DNA from: Apiosordaria backusii
Lineage: Eukaryota > Ascomycota > Sordariomycetes > Sordariales > Lasiosphaeriaceae
Direction: 5' to 3'
Length of the DNA: 64,000 nt
Assembly (NCBI GenBank): GCA_030549205.1
Contig: JAUKTV010000009.1
Span: forward strand, 62,001-126,000
The position numbers and the translations under genes are program-made. The notes below the pieces were generated by a model. It was not told where the DNA came from and did no database searches. It saw only the letters and a program-made list of their open reading frames with translations. Below, piece by piece: positions 1-12,800 of this stretch (position 1 is the first letter of the stretch; every line of letters begins with the position of its first letter).

Positions 1-3000
1 AGCTGATTCCATGAATCCGAGACGAGAGAACCCCTCACATACAGCCATGCTGCCGATAAAGGTAGCCAATCGCGGGTGAGAAGCTCGCGGCTCGAGAAAG
101 TTGATGTCCAACAAGGCCGCTTCACTTGAGACCCGCCCAAGAAATTCAGAAGCGGGACTGACAGGGAGGGACCCTGGACAGGGTCGTTGCCGGGGACTGG
201 AGCGAGCCTTGGCCGGCTTTTATCGACTGGTTTCTCTGACGCAATTCTCTCTTCGAAATCTTGGACAAAGGCCTTGAGAGATCGGACTGGTATCGTCATT
301 GCCAAGATTCGACACCGATATTGAAGATCGAATCGCAATTGTGCCGTTGCTGCCGGTGGAAATGGGCATGGCCGAAGAAAGCTCGTCCCTGGATTTGCAG
401 ATATCGAGATTCTGGTCTCGTACAGCAACACTGATCAGAAAAGAACCGAGCGCAATCGGCAGAGGGAAAGCGGGCAATTGGAGACGGTCATTGGTCTAAA
501 GCTGCGTGCACTGTAGAAGTGTGCGGCACAGGCAAGAGCGTTCTGCCGCACGTTTATTGCTCGGCGGCTAGTTTTTGTCTGTGCTTTCAAGGAAACGGTG
601 GGTCGGGTTGAAGCTCTGTGTGGTCGTGCCTCAAGAGCTTCCAGGATCGGGTGTGCAGCAATTCTTTTCCTTCAACGGTCAAGCAGGTCTTGGATGCATT
701 TCGCTTCTCGTTTCTTATTCCAGATGAGAGAGAGTCATTGACACGTGGACGAAGCATTTGGCACAGTTGCGAATTCCACCATGGCCTGCCGACCGTGAAT
801 CGGCATTCCTGCATCTCAATGGTCCGTTGCTGTGCTCATTTCAAACTGACCGCGGTTAACTCACCAGGAGACACTGTGATGGAGTATGAGCGCAAGCTTA
901 CAGCGCTTGATACCCTCCCTCAGCAGATTCTCACGCTGACAGCACTGGATCTCTTCATCTTTTTTAGGCCTGTCATTCGCTGGGAAAAACTTCCACGGCT
1001 TCCGAAACATCGCATATTCCCCAAATAGGACGGTTGCTGGGTCAGCATCAAGGTCAGAGAGGGTTCCATGCACCATGGCTGGGTGTCGAAACCCCCTTTT
1101 TTGGCCGTTACCAGATGTACCCCGTATGAAGAATATGTCCCAAGGGAGGACTGGGGAGCGTCCTACAGCTTTTCGACCCCCTAAGGGGTATATACTAAGT
1201 TGAGATTGACCGTGCTAACGAGCTTTTCCGCGCTCGGAGCTTCCAGAAAACCAATTCGCGCTTTTTCTGACAGGCGACCGGCCAAAAGCTTGTTGGAATC
1301 GTCAAGCTCAAGCCAGTGAAGGCCCATGAACAGGAACTTGGACTGCGGATAGCCTCACGGAAGAATGGGGTGACGAGGGGACAGATGCCATGCACCGTGC
1401 CATCCGACAGTTGCCCTGGCCAGGCTTTGGACGGCAGCTCAAGGCAATCTCTCAACTGTCTCTTGTGTCTCAATTGTCTCATGGGATCATGATCCGTTTT
1501 CTCTTCTTGTCGTTGTGGTGTCATGTTCGTCATTGGCCCACTGCTTCCTCCACTTATATGCGGCGTCCAGGCTTTGCTGTGCCTGGCAGCAACCCTTTCG
1601 ACAGCCCGCCGGCAGCTGCCCCAGAGAGCGGTCCGACAGGCCCATGAAGAAGCCACTGGGGAAAAGCGGCGCAAGTTGCACATTAGGAGAACCGGAATCG
1701 CGGAACCTGGGACTGCTATCTGAGGCGGCTGTTTGCATGCGAAAGAGTAAGGTATGTACTTCGATCGCGTGAGGTTTTGCGGATGCAAGAGAGGTAGCTT
1801 TGGGCGGAGATGGCGCTGCACTCAAGTCTCGCAGAAGCGCTGGTACCTATCAGAAGTACTTTGTACCTTTTCTGCCTGTGCCAGTGGCCCGCTGTGGATT
1901 GGCCCTGTGGGCAGGGAAGCCGCTCCAGCGCTCCACAAATCCCAAAAGCAGGGCCCCCGTTGCACTCACAGTCCCTTGCGCTTAAGCAGCTGCAACAGCC
2001 AGGGCAGGCTGGGTCCCAGTTGGATCTCCCTGACAACCCGTGAGAAAATCAACTTCTTGATTGGGCTTCCCTGTCGATGCTGTGCACGACGCCGGCGAGG
2101 AAAATTCCTTCTTAACCACCTGCTACCCTCTCGTAGCCTTCCCTCCCCCCTCGGCAACCCCTCTGTGTGTAGCATTGTCGACCTCAGGATACGGTGAGCA
2201 GTTTGGTTGTAGAACGGGACATCGAGGAGTTCTCCTTTTCTACAAAACATATCCAGGAGCAAAAGAACTTCTAGCCTCCACGCCAGACGTTCTTGGGTCC
2301 GACACGCCCCGGCCAGCCAGCCTGCTGCTCCATATCACCCCCGGCCACACCCCCGTCCATACTGGGCAGCCCGTCCATATCGGTCCAACCCTCTGCACCT
2401 GCAAAGAACTTGGAGCTGAGCAAGAAAGCGGCACGTCATCTGGGCAGGACCGCCAAAACTCTCAAATCAACCTCCATCTGCCCCCATTCCATCCGTTCAC
2501 GAATTACAGCAACCACCGCAACTGCTTGAAGTGCACACTGGGGATCTGGAGAGCGACCAAGCACCTTCCTGGCGTCAGCTCCCTGCCCTGGCTTGCACCC
2601 ACCGGAGCGGAACCCCGCTATCGCCTCTCGTTACTGACTGGCCTCTGCCATCCTGGTTCTGCCAACAGCGCTTCACAGACCGCCCGCGTTGCACCGGACG
2701 ACGAGAAATCTGAGGTCAACCCCAGCAACCAGTGCACCGAGTTCAACCTTTAAACCTTCACGGCATCCTTCTTCACTTCACCAATTCATTAAGTGGTTGT
2801 CGAATGCTCTCGTGATTCCAGCAAGAGTGGCAGGTTGCAGCATTGGCCAACCGTGACGGCGAGTCCAGAGCTTCATTTTCGACCTTGAGCTCTATCCCCC
2901 TCCGTCTCGACCACCAACTCCTTTTTGGCGGCTGCTGCAGCACCTACCTGCGCGACAATCGGCATTGAGCATCCAAACTGAAAATATCTCTGGGATTTCG

Positions 3001-3073
3001 ACTCGATATCTTCCATAGCATCATCCCCGAACCTGCCACTGTGCGCATGAGATAAGAGAGCCTTCCAACGAAC
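1..3073. other. Upstream region without a recognised gene
   Basis: About 3 kb of ordinary-composition DNA upstream of the Cdc25 gene. Several short open frames occur on both strands, the longest about 230 codons at 2061-2753, but none shows a recognisable domain, a convincing splice structure or a biased composition. The last few hundred bases probably contain the promoter and leader of the Cdc25 gene. I see no RNA gene or repeat here. Confidence 0.5.
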
Positions 3074-4924
3074 ATGCAGACCTCTTCACCGTTGGCTGCC
3101 ATCCGGCCGGCGCCTCCTACTTTTGGTCAGGGAAACTTATTTGGTCCGCCCTTGGGCCCCAGCCCCTTGGGTCCTGGGTCCATGAATATTTTTCAACGCC
3201 AAAACCCAGAATACTTTAACATCAAGGCCGTCCGAGGTTCCTCTCCAGCGGCGTCGTTGGCGGCCGACCTGTCACAAAACTTTAAACTCAATGAAGCGAG
3301 GTACGTGCTTGGCCCCAAGGTTTGGACGGAAGGGCATGGACACCCCATAACTAACCACATACGCAATCCCGCAGTAGCCCCATGTTTCCGACGCCGCGCC
3401 GCGCCTTGTTCACAACGGCCGCCATGATGGATGGGTTCAAGTCTCGTGGTAAGCCGGGAGCGGGTGGGAGACGTGCCACAAAGTGGTTGGACTGACGAAA
3501 GTGTGTGCGTGCAGAGTATCTTACTACGCCTCCTCTGGCACCGTCCTCATCGCCCGGTAATGTCGACATGATGGATATGTCACCATTGCCACAGAAGGGC
3601 GCCTTTGTGAGCCATGTCGAGGTCCAATCACCCACACCGAGCATCCCTATGAGCGACGATATCATGATGGAGTCTCCCGTCCCCCAAAAGATTTTCTTGG
3701 ACCCATCAAAGGCCGTTGGCGCTGAGTAAGTCTAATGACGCGCGCCCCCAGCCCTGCGGATCCTGGGCCACTACGTGCTAACGGTTTTGCGCTTTTAGAG
3801 CCCGCAGAAAGCTCGGTCTTATGCGGCCATCGCTCACCCGTGCCAAAGGATACACCACGGGGGCCATCCCGGGTCGTTCCAATGTTGATAACCAGCTTCC
3901 CTCTTTCAAGTTTGGGAGTGATGTGCAGCTTGGCTCCTCTCCTTCGAGCGCCATGTCGTTGAGCGAATGCTTCCAAGATTCGCCTCCTCAACAGAGGCGG
4001 CCGCTGAGTGCTAACAGCCCCTGCCCGGCTATGGCAAGCAATCGCCCAAAGCCTCACTTTAACTTGGCTGGTGTTAACGGCGTCCGCAACGGGTCACCAA
4101 TCAACCATGCTCGCAAATCCTCAAGTGCATTGGGTCGGCCGCGGAAGCAACAGTACCGTCGCTCATTGAGCATGTTTGAAAATGCCGAGGAGGTCATGAA
4201 ACCAAAGGGGGCGGCCGCCACATCGACGCTCCATTCCGTACCGGATACGGAAGAGCCCCAGGAGCCAGTCCTGCCTCACTTTATGCCCGAAGATCAGCAC
4301 GACAATATTCCCCGAATCTCCCGCAGCACCATGCTTGAAGTGTTGGACGGCAAATACAGCGATCAGTACGATCACAAGATGATCATCGACTGCCGTTTCG
4401 AGTACGAGTATGAGGGCGGCCATATTGATGGTGCCGTCAACTACAATGACAAGGAGCTCTTGGCCGACCATTTGTTTCGCACACCCATCCAAGGGCGTAC
4501 CCTTCTCATCTTCCATTGTGAATATTCCGCCCACCGTGCCCCACTCATAGCCCGCCATATTCGCGCCGAGGACCGCAATGCCAACATGGAGCACTACCCG
4601 AGACTCACATATCCTGAGGTTTACATTTTGGAGGGGGGGTATAGTGGCTTCTTTTCCGAACATCAGGATCGCTGCTATCCTCAGGCCTATGTTGAGATGA
4701 ATGCTGCTGGGCATGAGAATACCTGCGAGCGAGAGATGGGCCGGCTGCGCCAGAACCGCAGAGGCTTAGGTCGCGCGCAAACATATGCTTTCGGTGATCG
4801 CATCCAGGACTCACCAACGGCACCTGGCCGCGGCACCAGCCGCGATTGTGAGTTTGCAGACCTTGGGGCATCGCCCCTTGTTGGAGCCGACCGTGGGCCT
4901 CCAAGACGGATGGTCTCTTTCTGA
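3074..4924 (+). CDS. Cdc25-family M-phase inducer phosphatase (NimT/Mih1-like)
   Basis: A dual-specificity phosphatase expected to remove the inhibitory tyrosine phosphate from Cdc2/Cdk1 and trigger mitosis. Four exons fit: 3074-3300, 3375-3448, 3515-3725 and 3799-4924, with introns of 74, 66 and 73 bp and GTACGT, GTAAGC and GTAAGT donors. The product is 545 aa. The N-terminal half is Ser/Pro-rich and probably disordered and regulatory. The rhodanese-like catalytic domain spans roughly residues 340-490. The signature H-C-E-Y-S-A-H-R places the catalytic cysteine at about 411 and the phosphate-binding arginine at about 417, and the D-C-R-F-E-Y-E-Y-E-G-G-H-I motif lies upstream. A D/E-rich IMMESPVPQK stretch precedes the third intron. 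The start is the first ATG in frame with exon 1. Length and layout match fungal Cdc25 proteins, and no catalytic residue is missing. Confidence 0.93.
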
Positions 4925-7716
4925 GGATCACATCACCCTCCATGCAAGACATTGTCGGACTACACTACATACCTATCATTACGGGGTGCAATCATTGCCC
5001 TGATACACGACACCTCTCACAAAGATGCAGACCTCACCAGTGGATAATTCTGCCCCCCCCCCACCACCGCTTCGCAAAAGCATGCTCATGCACAGCCATC
5101 TTGTCTTCTATGTTACATATTTCCATTCATAAACATGCAGCCCCCTCATAACGACTGAGTTGGGTGCAGGTCTGTCGTCGGAAGGATTGATCCCCTCACG
5201 ATCGTCGGCAAACCCCAGCATACTTTTTTTTTCTTTGGCATTACTTGCCGCCTTCTGGCATCTATCGCATCAGCAGGCCCACTACTTTTTGGATGCCTTT
5301 CAGCTCTTCGATACCTGTCAAAGTGTCAGTCCCCATTGCGGCGTGGACTGGCATGTATTCATAATGTTTAGCGATCACGATGATGCAGCACCCGGTCTTC
5401 TTTATTACTCGCCGCCCGACCTGTTCAAGAAAAACCTGTTACGATTGCGTGTCACCTGCCCACTCGCGGGCCTCCCAAATTCCCTTATCAACGTCTGTAC
5501 GAAAAAGCTTTCTGGTCAGAATATCTGGTTCGGTCCGACACACACCGAAACCACACCTTGTTTTTTTTCATTTTTTTTCATTGTAGCATTCACAACAAGA
5601 TACCCCTCCTGGGAAACCGTTTTCGCACGGTGGATCCAGACGTCGTTTCCACAAAACATGCGTTTGCAGTGGTTTGCACAGGTATTTTACCATGGAGGTC
5701 AGGAAAAGGGAGGAAATATTTATTCAGTGTTTTACGGGAGGGGAGGAAGCACAACATGGGAGGAACATATCTTACGACGGACTGCTCAAGACTTTACTGT
5801 CAGATGAGTATGATAAGATGTCGGATGAAAGGGCGCGGAAAAGAATATGGGAGGGGAGGGAAGAAAATTGACTTTGGAGCCTAGGAGGTTTTCTTGGTGA
5901 ACAAGATATCCGATGGCAAGTCAACACCCCCCCGTGGATTTTACCATACTGCGGTTCTACATTATGGGACTCCTGTACTGCTTCTGTGTGGGTGATATCC
6001 ATCGCTCCCCTTTGGCAACACTGGATGATTGTTGGGCATCAGGCATTAATTGTGATGATGGCTCGAATCTGGTGCCCCCTTTAACTGTTTGGGATCATAT
6101 ATAAAAAAAGGCCATGAGAAGCTTGTTACTAGTAGCTTTGTAGCGAGCGAGTAGGGCTGAACAAAAACAAGAACAAAAGAATCATCTAAATTACTTGGTT
6201 GTGCATATCTTACCTTGTGAATGTTGTTTCTTTGCCAATGCATCATTGTCTATCGTCAACTTGTGACTCATCACAAAAGCTTGCTGTCTTGTGTGGTGTC
6301 TGTCAACACTTGGACCCTTGCCAAGACAGATTCAGGGGGAATTTGGCCGCGGGCTGAAAATGTAACGGTGGTTGGAGACTGGGGTTTCGTCGCTCCGAGA
6401 ACACCTAACCCTTTTTTTTTCTTTGCAGGCAGTCATCAAACCCACCAGGCTTAAGACAGACAGGGTTGCGATATTGGCTGGCCCGCTGACTGGGGACAGA
6501 GTTTTCTCAGATCGTCTGATGGTGTTCACTGGGCAACAATATTAAGATGTGGATTTTGTTGGTGATGCATCATCATGATGGAAGATGCTGGTAAGAAAAG
6601 CAAAGGCCATTTGCAGATCAGAGACGGATAGGGAGATATATCACGGTTGGTGTTAAGATGGTTGTAATCTCAAAATTTTTCACATATTTGTACGGGGTGT
6701 ATAAAAGTGAGTATAACGCGGCATGTGTTATACCTCCAAAACCTCCGGTATCATCTTACCTGAACCACGGAACCGGTTTTTCTGGAAGAGCATAAAAGAA
6801 CACATGTCAGAAATTTATTTTCCTTGGGTATCTGCTTCCCCAACAACAACCCGTGGGTAAGGGGTAAGGTCGTAACAGCGAGAAAAAAAAATTGTTCAAC
6901 CCTGGTTCGTTGTGGTTTTGGACGTTCCGGGTAAGGGTAAGGGTTGATTGAAGTCCGGGGCTGGAAGGTCCGTCCGGGGGATGCGGAGCCCGGCGGCTGC
7001 CTGGATTGCGGAATGCGGACCGGCGCTCGGATCGGGTCCAAGTGTTAGCCTTGTGGGGGTGGGTCAGTCGGTACAGATAGTGGCTCCGCTATTTGGTTTT
7101 TTTGGTGAGAAGAGATGATCGGTTGCCGAAAGGGGAAAAAGGTAAACATTGGATTTGGCTGGATGGGAATGTATGGAAAAGGGGGTGGACAGTTGGGAAA
7201 TGAGAAAGATTGTCGGTCGTGGTAGTTGCGGTGTGGTGTGCATTTGCATTAGGGGCGGGTAGTTTTATGCATGTGTTTGATGCATTGGCAGAAAGTGGGA
7301 CCTTTATGAGGTTGTTCGAGAAGGATGAGGATGGACAAGATTGTTGCATCGGGGTGCCAAGGGATGCAGGGCTCGTGATAAGATAAGCGATAAGAAATTT
7401 AGCGGGAGGGCGTCGCGTGTTGCATCATTGCTTGCAGAAGCGCGCCGCTGTATGAGATGTATCGTGCCTTCCGCCTATGAGATGAGACGAAGGAAACCAT
7501 CATGAGAAATTGGTAAATTAAACAACACACAATTCTTTCAAGATTTTCAACGCAGAAGTCACAGATCAGACGAATCATTCGGCCATTTAATCCATAATAT
7601 TCTAATCGGCGGTCCATTTTTCTTCTCTCAACAACCTCACGAGGCTGAAAGCCTCTCAATCCCATCCTCCTCTCTCAGAGCATCTGCTCTATCACACATC
7701 ATCTTTATCATTCAAG
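4925..7716. other. Intergenic region, T-rich tracts, no recognised gene
   Basis: A 2.8-kb region between the Cdc25 and CWF19-like genes, both on the plus strand. It holds several homopolymer T runs (near 5225, 5560-5580 and 6411-6420) and many short, uninformative open frames. Pyrimidine-rich sequence before 7717 is typical of a fungal promoter and leader. I cannot support a gene, RNA or mobile element here. Confidence 0.5.
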
Positions 7717-9411
7717 ATGGCTGCCAAAATGTCAGTTCCCAACACCCTGCAATTCAGCGACGTAACGCCCACTGACCAAATCAGCTTCGTTTTCGGCAGT
7801 ATTAATGGTCAACTCCAGCCCGCATTCAGCAAGCTATCTACTCTTCATGCGAAAAATGCCTTTAATTTCGCTATAGTTACCGGCAATCTTTTCAGCGAGG
7901 AACAAAACGATGAGCAGCTTACTCAGCTCCTAGAAGGACAGATCGAGATTCCATGCCCTACTTACTTCACAGTTGGCACCGTTGCCCTTCCATTACGTGT
8001 TGTCGAGAGAATCGAGAAGGATGAGGAAGTTGCCCCAAATCTGCATTATCTCGGCAAGCGCTCAACAACAAAGACATCCGAAGGAGTCCGGATAGTTACT
8101 CTTGGAGGCATGCTTGATGCGAACATCATTGCTGGTCTGTCTAAGGAGCAGATCGCGCCATTTCACACCGAGGGCGATGCAAAGAGCCTCCGAGGAGCTA
8201 ACAATGCAGACATCCTGCTAACGGCCACTTGGCCAGCTGATATCTGGAAGAATAGCCCCAAGGCAAACGAAGCAGGTATCAACGAGACAACTGCACCTTC
8301 CAGTCAGACCATTGCTGAACTCTGCGAGGCTCTGAAGCCCAGATATCACTTGTCCATGTCTCCGGGGGACTTTTGCTTTGAGAGAGAGCCCTTCTTCCCT
8401 GAGAAGGTTGAGGAGAACCAGGACAAGGGGATCCCCCTCACACGATTCATCGCATTGGCGCCATGGGGGAACGCTGCCAAAGCCAAGTCGATGTATGCCT
8501 TCACACTCAACCGAGACGCGATTATTACACCGCCCGCCGGAAGCACAATTACCCCGTTCTACAAACCTGCCGCAACGAAGCGTTCCGCCGAAGATGCCGG
8601 GTTCTCCAGATTCTCCCACGGTGATTCCCGCCACGAGCGCAAGAACCATAGACGTCACCGCGAGCGCTCCCCACCGCCTGGTCCCGAGCGGTGTTTCTTT
8701 TGCCTCTGCAACCCCAACTTGTCTACTCATATGGTCGGCTGCATTGGCGAGGCTGCGTACCTTGCTACTGCCAAGGGGCCCCTCACCACCAGCGACACCT
8801 ACAAGGAGCAAGGCTTGAACTTCCCTGGCCACTTTGTGATCACTCCTGTTGATCACCTAGCCAGATTAAGCAAATCTGAACTAGGAGAGGAAGCGGCGAA
8901 GACCACCTTCTCAGAAATGAACCGGTTCCGAGAGTCACTACAGAGCATGGTGTCTACGCTGTCGAAGCACAAGTTGGGAGCTGTCACTTGGGAGATCAGC
9001 AGAGCGAGGAATATTCATGCCCATTGGCAGTTTTTGCCTGTGCCGATTGAGCTGGTTAGCAAGGGGCTGGTAGAAGCTGGGTTCCGAGTGCTGGCGGAGG
9101 ATATGAAGTTGGGGAAGTTTGTGGTGAAAGACTTTGAGACTGCGGATGAGGTGGAGGGTGATTATTTCCGGGTCTGGATTTGGGGAGAGGAGGATGATGA
9201 GGCTGAGGGTGGGAAGGTTATTGGGAAGAGTTTGTTGATGCAGTTTGGGGATGAAATCAGGTTCGATTTGCAGTATCCGCGCAAGGTTATGGCGAAGCTG
9301 CTTAAGCTGGAGAAGCGTACTTTCTGGCAGGATGTGGTGCAGACTGAGGAGGAGGAGACGGCAGATGTTGCTGCGTTCAGAGAGGCGTTCAAGGAGTGGA
9401 ACTTCACTTAA
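7717..9411 (+). CDS. CWF19-like protein (CwfJ family, Drn1/Cwf19L1 type)
   Basis: Spliceosome-associated CwfJ-family protein; Drn1-type members bind the lariat debranching enzyme and promote intron turnover. The frame is open for 564 codons, but a 54-nt intron at 7731-7784 is strongly suggested by donor GTCAGT, branch-like CTGAC and acceptor ATCAG. Its removal gives exons 7717-7730 and 7785-9411, a 546-aa protein and the N-terminus MAAKIFVFGSINGQL, which matches the family start far better. The N-terminal part is the metallophosphoesterase-like CWF19 domain. CwfJ_C_1 contains ERCFFCLCNPNLSTHMV followed by the histidine-rich HIT-like signature, with NIHAHWQFLPVP around 9010-9050. CwfJ_C_2 completes the C-terminus up to the W-N-F-T end. 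A basic RRHRERSPPP stretch separates the halves. UTP20 follows on the same strand. Confidence 0.9.
   Translation: MAAKMSVPNTLQFSDVTPTDQISFVFGSINGQLQPAFSKLSTLHAKNAFNFAIVTGNLFSEEQNDEQLTQLLEGQIEIPCPTYFTVGTVALPLRVVERIEKDEEVAPNLHYLGKRSTTKTSEGVRIVTLGGMLDANIIAGLSKEQIAPFHTEGDAKSLRGANNADILLTATWPADIWKNSPKANEAGINETTAPSSQTIAELCEALKPRYHLSMSPGDFCFEREPFFPEKVEENQDKGIPLTRFIALAPWGNAAKAKSMYAFTLNRDAIITPPAGSTITPFYKPAATKRSAEDAGFSRFSHGDSRHERKNHRRHRERSPPPGPERCFFCLCNPNLSTHMVGCIGEAAYLATAKGPLTTSDTYKEQGLNFPGHFVITPVDHLARLSKSELGEEAAKTTFSEMNRFRESLQSMVSTLSKHKLGAVTWEISRARNIHAHWQFLPVPIELVSKGLVEAGFRVLAEDMKLGKFVVKDFETADEVEGDYFRVWIWGEEDDEAEGGKVIGKSLLMQFGDEIRFDLQYPRKVMAKLLKLEKRTFWQDVVQTEEEETADVAAFREAFKEWNFT
7731..7784 (+). other. 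Stop-free 54-nt intron inside the CWF19-like gene
   Basis: The interval begins GTCAGT, contains CTGACCA eleven bases before its end and ends ATCAG. Its length is a multiple of three and it has no in-frame stop, so retention would insert 18 residues after residue 4. The same unusual GTCAGT donor is used at the last intron of the cullin-3 gene in this window. Splicing it out restores the conserved start of the family. Confidence 0.75.
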
Positions 9412-9890
9412 ATGGAATGGGCGTTTGAGACAGGTGGTCGGTTTCGAGTTCCATGAGAAGGGCTATTCAGCCAGCCGAAAAATGGGTGATGGGCATTGAT
9501 TTATCTAGACAAAGATACCTTTGCGATTCTTTCATGGCGCAGGCCTAAGATTTCATTCAGTTCCTCATGATCATACTTTCCGCGAAGGTGTTACCTGTAA
9601 AATGGCCGAGGCTCAAGGATATCTCTTTACATACTGAATATGCATATATCGGATATTCGTTCTGCAAGCTTCGAAGGTGAATGGTAAGCTTATGCACTAA
9701 AGGTGTATATCAAGGTGCTCCCCACTGCCCCGCCCTTATCAGCTTATCGGCTTATCTTAGCGTCAATGGCTCCGGACCCTTGCCAAAAAATTTCCAGAGG
9801 TTCAGGTGCTGTTCATGGTGGTGTTGCTGCGCGCGATTGAAGGTTTTCTGGGTCTTTTCGCAAACATCACCACCCCAGATCACCACCACC
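9412..9890. other. Intergenic, UTP20 promoter and leader
   Basis: A 479-bp spacer between the CWF19-like stop and the UTP20 start, on the same strand. It must hold the 3' end of one transcript and the promoter of the next. An in-frame ATG exists at 9681, but the sequence between it and 9891 does not resemble a protein, so it is treated as leader. Confidence 0.5.
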
Positions 9891-12800
9891 ATGCCGTCCA
9901 CAGCTTCTGGGCGGATTGTCAAATCCCAAAGGGGCGTCAAAAGGACGCCACATGAAAAGAACCACAGATGGGAATCATTCAGCACCAAAATATTAAAGCT
10001 TCATTCGCTTGATCCGCTGCGCAAGGTGCGCCGCCACGACCTCGAAGCCGAAGACCTCGAAGCGAGTACCTCTTACCTTCGAAATGGCCTCGACAGATGG
10101 GCCGAACTCAATCTATCGAAGCCGTATGTGGCTTTTAGGCTCAAAGTCACACCCCTCACCAATTCCCTAGCTCAGATCCTCCATCATGAAACCAAGATTA
10201 TGGACCTCCTGGCCGAGGCCATCTCAACACACGAAAAGGAAGCCCTCGAGCCGCTACTCGACTTGGTCACTGCATTTGCCCATGATCTCGGTGTGCGATT
10301 CGAAAAACACTACCCCCGCGCTCTCAGCTTGATCGTAGATCTTGCCAGCAAAGTTCACGATGTGGAGGCAATCGAATGGACCTTTGCGTCGCTCGCATTC
10401 CTTTTCAAGTACCTTTCGAGACTCGTTGTTCCCGACCTCCGGCCTACATACGATGCGGTTTCTCCTTTGATGGGCAAGGCGAGGATCCCAGGACACATTG
10501 CTCGGTTTGCGGCCGAGGCGATGAGCTTCTTGGTGAAAAAGGCAGCGGCACCTGGGCACAAGGACAAGGCTTTGCCGCTCCTGGTTGAACATGTGAGGAA
10601 GGATTTGGAGAGCATGGCGGGGACAAAACAGTATGACCTCTACAGTCAGGGAATCATGACCATGTTTGCCGAGGCCCTCAAAGCCCCCAACCATGGTGTT
10701 CATTCGACCGCCCCAGAGATCTTTGCGGCTATCGTACGGAATGTCCCAGAGGAGGAGCTCGACCTTCCTGAACAGACAGTTTGGGCAGACGTCTGCTGCG
10801 GCGTGCTCACCAGTATCATTCATCACACAACAATAGAGACTTTCAAAACGATCGAGACACGAATTGCGGAGGAGGCCACGGCCGGCACACGACCGGTGTT
10901 GTTTGTACAACTTCTAGGTGTTGTGGCTGGTGTCCGGAGGGGAAACCGGATTCACGACTGGTCAGCTCTTGTCAAAGCCCTGGGACTACAGCTCACGCAG
11001 CTATGTCAGTGCAAGGACAGGATTGAGGCTATCTCGTCTCGCCAAGTATGGGACCGTATAATTACCAGGATAGCTATCGTCTGGGGCAAGGCGCCAATAG
11101 ACGCTTTGCTCCCAGCACTGTCAACACTCAACAACACCATGACGAAGGAGCCATTAATGCGGTGGTACATCCCATTTTGCTCCTACCTGGCCGATCTCAA
11201 CCCAGAACGGTTCAGAGGGCTCTTTCTGAAAGACTTCCAAAAGTATGTATCTCCCACATTGATCATAGAAAATCTATTTACTGACCTCCTTGAAGATTCA
11301 TCGTCGCCCATTGGTCCCGAAACTCGAACGAGGAGATGCTATGTGTGCTTCTGCCTCATGTGGTCGAGAATGGTGGGCTGCCGCGCGTGAGCGCCAAAGA
11401 CGGTTTCTCGCTTCCCCAATCATGGCAAGATCAGATTGTCAACAAGTTTGTACGGCTTGAAGACACTCCGTTTCCAGAAAGCGGTGGCTTCGGGAAGGAT
11501 GCAGAGACTTGGAGGGACAGATGTTTGCCAAAATACTCGGCACTTCTACGAGTTCTGGAGGTCACGTCTGTTCACCCTTCCACTAATGCCCGTATCGCCG
11601 AGGTTCTGCTTAAAAAGTTGAAACTCGCTCTACGACCATCATCCTCTTTACCAACCGACGAGGCCAATTTTATCATGAGCGATGGCTTCCGTGCCTATCT
11701 CAGGATGTGCGCTGCTCCTGGGTCGGTGGATTTAAGCCTGGCACCACTTCTCAGAGCAGCAGCCCCGCGATTCTGCCACTCTCCGGCATTTCTTCAAGCT
11801 CTGCTCATATATTTGAAGGATATCAAAGGCAAGGGGCGCAGCACCTCGGAAACTAGCAGTGGGAGTGACAGCGTACAGGAAGAAGAAGATCCGTTAGTGA
11901 AGTCTCTGATCAGCAATCTGGCTGCCCCCTCTCACGAACTCCGGCTCGCTTCCTTGCAGATTCTAGAAATCTTGGAGTCAACGCCCGATTCCAACGCCGC
12001 CTTGGCTACCATGATCCAGGCCGAGCAGCTGCCCTTAATTCTGCAGAACGTACGGACAATCGCTGTGCATCTTCGAAAGCTTGCGCAAATCTATGCCCAT
12101 ATTGACCAGAGTTCCTGGCTCCTACGGGCAGTCCCAGCCTTCTTGTTTGGTATGATGACCGTCCCCCTTTCCCCGGTCTGGGATGACTCGGTGGAAGCGA
12201 TGAAGAAGGTTGCCGAGTCCAAACCTGGCGAAGAGGCCTTGGCAGATCTGGCTTTTGACTGGCTGGATGTGCCTTCTTCACGGTGGTCGGGTGCTTTCAA
12301 GCCTCAGGACAATCGTCGTCGTCTTCCGCTCACCGACTTTGAGTGTCTGAATATGAAAGGCTTGCATGAAACTGCCAAGCCAATAGCTCAAGCCATGGAA
12401 GAACCTTACAAGGGCATGCTGGAAACTTTTGAGGAAGGCCAGAAGATTGTGGACCCTCACTCGGAAAGGGCCCGAAGTATGGCTCTCAAGGCTTTCAACG
12501 CGATCCCTGGTTTGGCCGAGAAGCGCTCTAGGAAGCTAGTGCCTTATCTTCTTTCCTTCACAGATGATGGCGAGATTCCAGCAGACGATCAAGAGGAAGC
12601 CGAAGACGAGACTGTGGAAATGTCAGATGCGAGCTGGTCGCTTCCTGATCGCAAAGGATTGGTTGGGGTGTTTTCACAGTTCAACAACCCACGAGTGCTC
12701 CATCAAAGCGAAAAGGTCTATTCGGCACTCTTGAAACTCCTGGCAAATGGCGACATTGAGGTGCAAAAACTTGCACTGAAGGCCATTCTGGCATGGAAGA

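Noticed and set aside
2061..2753. A 230-codon plus-strand frame upstream of the Cdc25 gene
   Set aside because: No domain, no splice support, and composition like surrounding non-coding DNA.
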